Source: Liolophura sinensis (taxonomy: Eukaryota > Mollusca > Polyplacophora > Chitonida > Chitonidae). From it: a stretch of DNA of 15,889 nt. Below are positions 1 to 15,889 of this stretch, piece after piece. Each line of letters starts with the position of its first letter. Within the stretch, counting starts at the first letter, position 1. The notes under the pieces were generated by a model. It ran no database searches. It was not told the DNA's origin and saw only the letters and a program-made list of their open reading frames with translations. The translations under genes and the position numbers were made by a program. Where the stretch lies: assembly GCF_032854445.1 (NCBI RefSeq), contig NC_088305.1, positions 8,543,717 to 8,559,605 of the forward strand, in the 5' to 3' direction.

Positions 1-1
1 C

Positions 2-1096
2 GACCAGTCGGATGTCGTCCTCCACTCCCTTGGCTGACCTGGAGTCACCGTCCGTGGTTACGTGCTTGGCTAAAACACCTTGCCTCGCCAATCCCTCGCC
101 AATCTCGTTCCCCATATTATACTCGGACCAGGGGGCATGTGGGTTTGTGTTCGCTGTGCACTCCTCGTGTCCTCCAGGGCACTTTACTTGGAAGCCTTTT
201 CCTCTCAGCCAGGACCCAGTCCAACACAATTTATTCTTCAGTGCTGCAGAGACAATGTATTGCTTGTCTGTTGATGTCTCCACTGCCAGGGAAATGGCTT
301 GTGAAGCATTCTGGCCCGGTTTCGTGGGACTGGTCATGGTAATGCTGTTGTAGCGAGTGTCTATGACCAGATCTATTGTGCTGTCATCCTCTCCTCTTTG
401 CCTTTTGTATGCCTTTACCTCTTCCACCTTATTTGCCATATCCTCTCTGTTCAGCTTTGTGATTGCAGATGCGACATGGTTTGCAGTGCGATTCATGTTC
501 CTACGAGTGGCAGGCGGCACGTCCATCGCTGCAAATAGGAGTCTGGCTCGGGTGTTCCCCATTGGTGTGTCCTGGAGGCCTACTTAAAGAGCTCGGTTCA
601 CCGCCGCAGCTTTTTGGCCAGGTCTGTTGCATTCTACCTCTTTGTAGAATTTGTGGAAGCCAGATACATAGTCACAGTCACAGCACTTAAAACTGAACGC
701 CCAGGCTAAACCCCACTTTTTCTCTCCAGCTATCTCTAACCTGGGCAGTGGACAGTGGTCCTTGGTCTCACTGTGCTCAAGCATAACTTTGTTCCATATA
801 CACACCATTTTCTGTATATCTATGAGTAGCATTCCTTCAGCAGCCCATTCCCGCTCATTTGTATCTCTGTCTGATCCAGCCGTGGAATCTACCTTGCACC
901 GTTTTGGCCGCTGTATTCTCTTTGTGTCAGGCTGGTGTGTTCTTACAGCCTCCTGATTGGGCTGGAAATCTGTGTCCATCAAGGAACACCCAGGCAGAGG
1001 ATTCAGCATGTCTGGAAGTGCTGACAGGTTATTTGAGCGATCCTGGGCCTTTCCAGCTTGAAATCTAGACTGTTTCCTCTTTCTGTCTCCCTTCAT
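2..1096 (-). pseudogene. Mutator-like transposase-domain protein, N-terminal part, one in-frame stop, runs off left edge
   Basis: Reading leftward from the ATG at 1096, one frame stays open to the window edge except for a single TAA at 586–584, giving about 170 codons before it and 194 after it. The N-terminus is basic (KRKRKQSR; later a KRIQRPKRCK stretch), like nuclear localisation signals. Next come EKKWGLAWAFSFKCCDC, a cysteine pair reminiscent of zinc binding, then EVECNRPGQKAAAVNRAL. After the stop follow QDTPMGNTRARLL, CPGGHEEC and TTDGDSRSAKG. From memory this order resembles the uncharacterised metazoan proteins that carry a 'Mutator-like transposase' domain; the Asp of TDGDS is a plausible catalytic Asp, which is inference. 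The stop fits a CAA-to-TAA change, since the text on both sides is in the same frame and equally well preserved. The C-terminus lies outside the window. No terminal inverted repeat was found upstream. It could be a decaying transposon copy or a host-domesticated relative. Confidence 0.7.
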
Positions 1097-3123
1097 GGTG
1101 TTTTAGGGTAATTGTTTGCCTTGTTAACTGTCAGACTTGCCAATATAGGTGTACTTGGTGGCTGCCTGATTGGAAATGTTAAATTCATATTTTTCCTCTC
1201 TGTTTATATGTTGTAGATGCCAATGTGACACCCTTTGATGTAACTGTGCAGAGTAATAACCTGCTGTGAGACAACAGCAATGGTGCTGGGAGGTTTTTGC
1301 ATGGTGAGCTGGTCAGCCAATCAGCAGTCATGGGGGAGAAGGGCGGGGGGGGGGGGGGGGGCTAACTGGGTGGTCTTTTAAAGGGTTTCATCATGTTATT
1401 CAGTGGGGAACTAGGATACTAGTCTTTTCTTAAGTCCTGTCCACTGAAAAAGTGCCTGTGAGTAGGTCTTCATCACCTTGAGGCATTATTCTTGCTTTGA
1501 TTTTCGTCACAAATGATTGTTCCAAAATTGTGACAATTCGCTTTGATACCCCACACTGTCAGTCAATTTTTTTCACGTAGTTGCTAAAGTAAATGTCTTA
1601 TATTTTGACATTTAATTGTCAGATAAATTGCCTATATTTTGATGTATGCTTTTTGACACTTTTGGCTTGTAACTTTGATATTTAAAGCTGATCTGAGTAG
1701 AAAAGTCTTCTTAAAAATGTATATTTCTCTAAATGGTTACTTTCGAAAAGTCTAAAGTGCTCTGTCAATGTAATTTTTTTTAACTTTTCTTGCAGATAAA
1801 CATCTTGTCTTTCCAAAGCAGTTGACCTGATGGAGATATCTTGAACGGTATATGCACTGCAAAGCTTCAAAGTTTACCCTTCAGAGTTTTTTCACCCTGA
1901 AAAAAAGACACATGTCCAAGATGGGGGTACCCCAACTTGAATTCATCCAACTCCAAAGTTTCTGCATGTATCAAACCCTAACTTTGCCTGTGAGGTAGGG
2001 ACGATTGTAGTTCTGTGAATTTTAGGGTATCAAGTCTTTTTTTGCTCCCAGGCGTCCATTTTTGGTGCACAGGTGCATGCTTGGTATTAAAATGCAGGAA
2101 ACTGTCCAAACTTTGAGGAGGTATGAGCTTTATTGATGGAAGTTTGAAATTCTGGGTGAGAGGACACAAGGTGTGAGGTAGTGATGAGGCTGCGAGTGAC
2201 GTCCCCTTGGCGTTGCTAGGCACGCCTCCCAGCTGCCGGCATGGAAAGGTCCAGATTTTGACGGTCAACCTATGTCAAGATTTTTATGGCTTCTTTCTCA
2301 CAGGCTGGGCCAGGTATGCACCAAAGCTTATTGGCCACGGAATGTTTGGGACTGAGCTACAGCACTAGACGTTAACATTGTCGCTTATGGAAAATTAATG
2401 GGGGTCCGAGGCCAAATGACATTTTTGTTGCGTAATTTCAGCCATTGCTTCAACCAGAACCATACTTGTAAAGCCATTGTTTCACATTAGAACCAGTGAT
2501 GACTGAAATCCACGTGTTATTTTTAAAACATGAATTCTAATCATTTTTTACGCCTAAGGGTCACACGTTTCACAACCAATCAAATTTTACACTCTTCTGA
2601 CACAAAAGAACATTAATCCACAAAATCGCCACCGTGACAACCACGGGAGTACTTAATTGCTTTTACTTTTAATTAAACTCCTTGCGTCTATGTCGAGACA
2701 GTTAGTACAACCGTTCACTTTGAGCATTACCAAGGAATCTCGGGCCCACACACCCTAGGAAATGAGCGATCGAAAATGTGCTTGAGATAATTCGACAGAC
2801 GATACGATAAGGAACACAATTGTCTGCAAATTTAGTTCCGTGGAGAGAAATTTAATATTTCATTTTTTTTTTGTGACAACCTGCCACGGCAGTGGAAACA
2901 GGTTTTTACATGAAGCACACTGTGATGTTGGATTGGGGCCATCCTTGGCGGGACAACATTTTTGCCAAATCTAACATCAGAACAGCCTCGGGCTAGGGAG
3001 AGTGACAGCAGTTTTGTGGTGGGGACTTGCCCTGAGACAAGAAGACACAGTACATATACACACACCTAATGACTCCTCGTCATATGATTCGAAACATTGT
3101 TGAGTAAGACATATAGCGCCGAG
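1097..3123. other. Intergenic stretch without a recognisable gene
   Basis: This AT-rich stretch has short chance frames only. The longest minus frame (1978–2268) has no motif I know and no splice context supporting it. The only structured element is the G-rich tract at 1332–1361. If the transposase fragment belongs to a DNA transposon, its right end should lie in the first few hundred bases here, but I could not see a convincing inverted terminus or target-site duplication. Confidence 0.5.
1332..1361 (+). repeat. G-rich tract with a 17-G run
   Basis: Runs of five and three G are followed by an uninterrupted run of 17 G (1345–1361). The plus strand could form a G-quadruplex. It lies about 240 bp upstream of the transposase ATG on the opposite strand. 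Runs of this length are slippage-prone, and their assembled length is unreliable. Confidence 0.8.
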
Positions 3124-3191
3124 CATACATACATACCTACCTACATACATACATACATACATACATACATACATGCATACATACATACATT
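3124..3191. repeat. CATA tetranucleotide microsatellite
   Basis: About 17 units of CATA/ATAC occupy 68 bp, with a few point interruptions (CCTACCTA near 3136–3143, ATGC near 3173). On the minus strand it encodes a meaningless MYVCMYVC repeat, which explains the open frame seen there. Confidence 0.95.
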
Positions 3192-4480
3192 TGTTTTTTA
3201 TTATTATTTGTTTCTTTTTTTTTTCAAGTATATGTGTTCAATAGTGGAAATTATTTTCAATTAGCTGTTTTTTCCGGAGGTTCACTATTTTTGGAAGTTG
3301 TGTCGTATTCTTGTGTTTCGGGTTGTTGTTGTCGGACGAATCTGTGTGCTAGTGGCACGTGGAACGATCTTCATTGCCCTGCCATCCCGATGAATGGTAT
3401 ATCTGTACTTAATTTAAAACTAATTCTTGTATTAAATTTATAGTTGCACTGTAATTGCACTACGTACCTCTGCAGGCTTCTGGCGTCCTATTTTCCGGCC
3501 TTGACCCGTACCAAGGCTATTCTATGTGTCTACATGTATAACGGTAACGTTTTGTCTATTAATCTTCCCTGTCTTTTGCCCTTAGATTTAATAGATTTAG
3601 CTGTGGAGGAAAACCAGGATGCCTAATTAGGACAATGACGTAAATAACAGCATAGGTTTCTCTGTAGCTCCTTCCACGAGGAAAGGAGATGCACGGAACA
3701 GATCCACAGGCGAGGAAAAGGGCAGCAGGTGATAGAGCTGTAACAAGCCCCTAAACCAGCTTAAATAGGAGTACAATATTGTACATTGTTGGTATAAAGC
3801 TATTCGATGGGACTAATACAGGATTGAACGACTATGGCTTAACGCCAGGTCGGCCAAGACACACAGTGGCGAGAACACCAGGGAAGCAGTGAATTGTTTT
3901 TGATCAGACAATATTCAAAAATGAACTAAAACAGACGGACATGTTAAAAGACCAGCTAAAAGAACTAAAATTTAGTTAAAACCCGAAAACCATAATATTT
4001 TTATGACATATATATATACACGTTAAGTAATGACAGCATCGCCAGACAATAAAGTCCACACAGTTAACAAGGGTATGTTTACTGCTGTGTTCAGGAGCAC
4101 TAACACCAGTGGAAATACAGTTTTGTGTTAAGAGAGAATACACAAAAACTACTCAAAACTACTCGATCTATATCCCACATTATGAAAGACTTAGACCATA
4201 GAGAATAAAACTAGAGCGAAGACAACAGTCCGATAGGAGCAAATGGTCCCAAATTGGCGATAAAAAACGGACGGTCAATTTCCCTCAGTTAAAAAAGTTT
4301 TTATTCTGTTTATGCCAATGATTAAATAGTAGCAAATTTCTATAGTCCAAAAATGTGGGCTGTATGGGATACAGTAAAAAGTGTGCTTTACTGGTGTGAC
4401 GGGAAGTTATGGATATACTCCTCTATTTGTTAAACGACAGATGTGACGCCACGCTTTGTCTGAGCAGTTTATTATTTTTC
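3192..4480. other. Intergenic stretch, nothing recognised
   Basis: The sequence is AT-rich with short frames only. The plus frames at 3234–3443 and 3444–3626 abut each other but show no family motif. No RNA gene, SINE body or splice-bounded exon was recognised. Confidence 0.45.
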
Positions 4481-4561
4481 GAGAATCCACACTTTGGTGT
4501 TAGCAGTTTCAGTGGTTGAAAACTTGCACCACCTTAGTGCTCCTTCGTGCGTGTGTACGGT

Positions 4562-4640
4562 AGAGCGGAATTCGAACCCACGAACACAAGGCTCTAAATC
4601 ATTCCTATACCTCAGTGAGCTCTCCGCTATCGCCATGCAA
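4562..4640 (-). repeat. tRNA-like Pol III head, possible second SINE family
   Basis: On the minus strand a near-consensus A box (TAGCGGAGAGC, 4629–4619) is followed about 40 nt later by a strong B box (GGTTCGAATTCC, 4578–4567), the spacing of tRNA genes and tRNA-derived SINEs. The segments where an acceptor stem should pair do not match, so it is not a convincing functional tRNA. Sequence continuing to about 4480 may be the SINE body, but its 3' end and flanking duplication were not located. It shares no obvious sequence with the SINE copies inside the FReD gene. Confidence 0.4.
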
Positions 4641-5361
4641 CCTACTCCTTTTAGCCGACTTTATACGTTTGTTATGACGTCCATTCTTTGTCTAACCGGA
4701 TTCGATTCCACTTGAGATCTGAAAGAACTTCATCTCTGGGCGAGGAAACTGGTGTTCTTTCATGCGTGGCTGGATTTGCGCAGAAACAGGCTTTGGTTTA
4801 CAAAATTTACGCCGCCTTGTACCAATGACCTCAACTGTGTACCAACATGACAAGCTGGAGGCACAACAATCACGCTGCTTCACATGGAAAATGTCTTCCA
4901 TTTATTTTGTACGAAGGGTGTCGGTTTAAAGATATTCCACGGAAATCTGGCTAACCCCATTCTCCAAGTGTTTGTATTGTTATGCACATACATAAACTGT
5001 CAGTTCTTGAAAAAATAATGTGTAATTATTGCACTGGTCTATGGTGTCGTGTAAGTAGGAGAAAACACTAGTAACTGTAGGCTTTGAAAAAGAATGAACT
5101 CCAAGCTCGCGCCTTGTTTAGTGTGTTTCAAAAATCTACATTACGAGTGCTATCTCCACTACAGAAAAGACTGATGTTTTGTAAATAGTTCCTTCTAAAA
5201 AGTTATAATAATTTTTGTGTTTTCTCCTCTAAATGTTAAATTGGTTGGCATCTGATTGCCTAGTCATTGGACATAATGCGATCAGCCTTACTGCATGTTA
5301 TATTTCTATAGTCCGAAAATTATCTCACTAAAATGATAAAATATAGCATAAGTCATATTCA
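4641..5361. other. Spacer downstream of the FReD gene, nothing recognised
   Basis: AT-rich, without any coding segment or repeat I could identify. The minus frame at 4692–4901 has no family motif and no matching splice sites. Confidence 0.4.
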
Positions 5362-5367
5362 TTTATT
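5362..5367 (-). terminator. Candidate poly(A) signal of the FReD gene
   Basis: AATAAA on the minus strand, about 153 nt downstream of the family-frame stop codon at 5522–5520. This is a normal 3'-UTR distance, and it is the first canonical hexamer I saw after the stop. The cleavage site would fall about 10–30 nt further left. Confidence 0.5.
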
Positions 5368-5519
5368 AAACAGTTTTTGTTTTTAAATATTTTGAAAAGG
5401 TTAAAAACAGGATGAAAAAAAAAACAAAAAAGAAAGATCAAGTGAAAGTTCAAAGGAACAATTACCACGAACTTTTGATCTGTCTTCGCCTATAATTTAT
5501 AAACAATCACGAGTATCGT

Positions 5520-13466
<7,947 letters not shown>

Positions 13467-13531
13467 CTTGGATTGTTAGAATCTGACAGCTCTCGACTGA
13501 AGATTGTAGGTTCACATACACTGTACAGTGA

Positions 13532-13538
13532 CTTTATA
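13532..13538 (-). promoter_or_regulatory. TATA box of the FReD gene
   Basis: TATAAAG on the minus strand, 65 bp upstream of the ATG. A start site about 30 bp downstream would fall near 13508 and give a 5' UTR of about 40 nt with no upstream ATG in the right place to compete. A perfect 12-bp palindrome follows immediately at 13519–13530. Confidence 0.5.
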
Positions 13539-15600
13539 TCTGCTTGCTCAAACCGGATTCGTGGGCTGTTTTGACAGCTATCAGCGTCATCACCGCACGC
13601 TGCTTTTCCCAACTGATGTTAAGAAAACTGTAATTTAAAGCTTTTTTTACGTCATAAGAGAAAACATGCGAAGTTTTTTTCTGCTTGTAACTGTTAAGAC
13701 ATATCCTAACTTAAATGTTGAGAAATTAACAAACCGTTTTGTGTATCGTTTAAAAGAGCTGATTAGTGAAGTTGTACTTTGTTGAACACTAAATAATATT
13801 GGTATCGCACACAGGGAGTTCAAGCGTATTTCCTGTCTCAGACAGGGTGTGAAGGTAACCATAATAAACTCCAGGCTATTCACCCTGTGATAAAATCTTA
13901 ACTGAGGGTATGTTTCGCAGAGATCAACCTCTCCTATTTATCTTCCAAAGTAGTCATCATACAAAAATTCTCCTTCTCAAAGACAGATCGAGAAAAAAAT
14001 CTGATAAATGCTGTTATACGTTTACAGTGTCACATGACATAGGCATGCAATTTTTTATAACAGCACATCTCTTGTATAATTACGTTGTCGTCTGTTTTAC
14101 AATTTAAGGTAACGTCACTGGAAACCATTTCCGTTGTGACGCTGAACATACGTGATAGCAAATATCTATACTAGTATATGGCGATGTTTTCAGCCGAAAA
14201 TATTAAAATTAATTAGGCGGTCTTACTTTCAGTTCAAAAAAGCACAACTCTGAAAAGAAGATCAGAACATGTATTGTCCCATATAACAAGATAACAAGAT
14301 ACAATGTTCAATGGAGGGAAAGAGCCTAGTTTGGCAAAAGAGAACGTGGTGTTTCTGTTGCAATTGGTGACACGTGTATGTGACACGGTCAACTGACCGA
14401 CCCCATATTCTGCCTTCATTCTGCAAGATTTAAGAATGTATTGGTTAAAGTGTTTGTGCTTTTTGTCTTATGTCAATAACAGTGATAATACGGAGAAGAA
14501 ATAGATTGACTGAAATATTCCATGAAAAACGGCGTTCAACTGACAACACTTAAATAACTGTACATCTTATAATACTGCATACTGCATCTACAGCTATAAC
14601 GGTATTTCCCCACTATATTGCTGGCCGCCGACGTATGATTGAAAGAATACGAGTACCGCGAAAAACATCAGTTAAATAAAATAATAAATCGACGGTTACA
14701 ATTGTCTTAAAGCGGTGACATGGATCTTAAGTGACACAGAGACGAAACACTATATATCAAGTCTGCTGGAAGACTTGAATCGCAATGGAATTTTGTAATG
14801 TAAACCTCAGATAGGCCTTGATCAAAACCCGTATAGAGTGCACTGGGACTAAACGTATCCCCTGTCTTCAGGATCCGGGTTAAGCGAAACCAGATATACA
14901 CGCTGACGCACTCGACGTAAGTCTACACCAAATGAAGGAGTCGGCTTAAGTCAGATTACGTCTATACATTCACGTATACATAACAAAACTATCACAGTAA
15001 GGTCGACGATGAAATCTCAAACCCAGTGTTTTTGCAGGACGGAGTGTAAAATTTCTTGAGACGTAACGTGAACTGATTTATGGTCATGTGGACTTTAGAG
15101 CATACACTAGAAGAACGCTTAAAATGAGGGTCACATGTGTTTGCCACGTGTGTGACCTGTGCGATGGATTAGGAACCTGCACAAACTTTTTTCACTATAT
15201 AAATTGAGGAGTATGTTTTTGTATATATGTTACAGTGGCTTTGAAGTTAAATCGCATGAGAATTTGTAGAACAGAGAGCAGTACATTTTGATATCAAACT
15301 GCAATTTTAGAATTTTGCGAAGTAAAATATCCGTTGGTCAGAGAAAAATTAGTCAACTAAACGAATGTTTAATAATTCTAAGATTACTCCAATTGTAACT
15401 GTTAAAATTCATTGTGGTATTTGAGTTTGGTTTAATTGGTTTTCTATATATTCCTGATCTGTACAGACTGTTCTGTAATCTGCTGAAGTTATTGTTTCTT
15501 GCGGATAATTTCGTGTTCAGACTAGTAATCGTTCATTGTCTTGGATTGTCTCACATCAATGTGGACAGATGATATTTAATTGCTCCGAGGATTATTTTTA
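13539..15600. other. Upstream flank of the FReD gene, nothing recognised
   Basis: AT-rich, with only short frames on both strands (for example 13910–14107 plus and 14234–14419 minus), none showing a family motif or a splice-supported context. Regulatory elements for the FReD gene may lie here, but none can be named from sequence alone. Confidence 0.4.
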
Positions 15601-15614
15601 ATTATTTTCTACAT

Positions 15615-15889
15615 GTAGAACCACCTTCACGTGTGGAATGGTTATTCTAATTTTTAAGAAAAAAAAAACGTAGAACCACCTAGTGCCACATAGGTACTTT
15701 AGAACCGCTTCCTCGTGGGGACGGGTCATTCTAATATCTTATGTATATAATACACAATTACCTTCATGCTGGAGCTGGTCATTGTTTTAGACCAAATAGG
15801 CACTGTAAAACCTCCTTCATGTAGGGACTGGTCATTCTTATGTAAAATATGTAAAATATTTTTATGTAAATACAACAGCATCACCTCCA
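15615..15889 (+). repeat. Degenerate tandem minisatellite running off the right edge
   Basis: At least four imperfect units share a core like ACC.CCTTCATG followed by GGGACTGGTCATTCTAAT: about 15616–15651, 15700–15735, 15757–15785 and 15805–15840, with the start of a fifth near 15874. Spacing varies from about 50 to 85 bp because the AT-rich linkers differ in length. A separate partial unit (TAGAACCACCTAGTGCC) begins at 15671. Confidence 0.7.

Noticed and set aside
1978-2268. Minus-strand frame of 96 codons
   Set aside because: No recognisable domain, no supporting splice sites, and a length that chance can give.
2832-3186. Minus-strand frames of 77 and 69 codons
   Set aside because: One is built on the CATA microsatellite; the other shows no known motif.
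4562-4640. Functional tRNA gene
   Set aside because: A and B boxes are present but the acceptor stem does not pair and no clean cloverleaf could be drawn.

Overview
The window looks like animal nuclear DNA, most likely from a lophotrochozoan and probably a marine mollusc. Four things point there: long GT–AG introns, an AT-rich background full of microsatellites, a multi-exon secreted fibrinogen-domain lectin gene (a family greatly expanded in molluscs), and several copies of a tRNA-headed SINE with the look of the conserved-domain SINEs found across molluscs. Nothing looks bacterial. The exact species cannot be read from the sequence.

Layout. (1) Positions 2–1096, minus strand, hold the N-terminal part of a Mutator-like transposase-domain protein. 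It runs off the left edge and carries one in-frame TAA. (2) About 1097–5361 is intergenic, with a G-rich run (1332–1361), a CATA microsatellite (3124–3191) and a tRNA-like Pol III head (about 4562–4640, minus). (3) Positions 5520–13466, minus strand, hold one complete gene for a fibrinogen-related domain (FReD) protein. It has five exons, a signal peptide, a TATA box upstream and a poly(A) signal downstream. (4) Its introns carry five copies or fragments of one tRNA-derived SINE family, all in the gene's sense orientation. One is nearly full length with a 9-bp target-site duplication and sits about 30 bp from the exon 2 donor. The introns also hold an 89-bp tandem duplication and an AT microsatellite. 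(5) Positions 13539–15600 show nothing I can name. A degenerate tandem repeat of 'ACC.CCTTCATG...GGACTGGTCATTCTAAT' type occupies the right edge (about 15615–15889).

The main result is the FReD gene. Splice sites, signal peptide and family motifs line up almost perfectly, but exons 4 and 5 contain three separate frame breaks. Each is best explained by one extra base, and no nonsense or splice-site damage accompanies them. As written, translation stops just inside exon 5 and gives about 185 residues instead of the roughly 272 that the motifs imply. This is either a young pseudogene or allele, or an assembly with uncorrected insertion errors. No operon-like or defence-island system is present, and the two genes have no visible functional connection.
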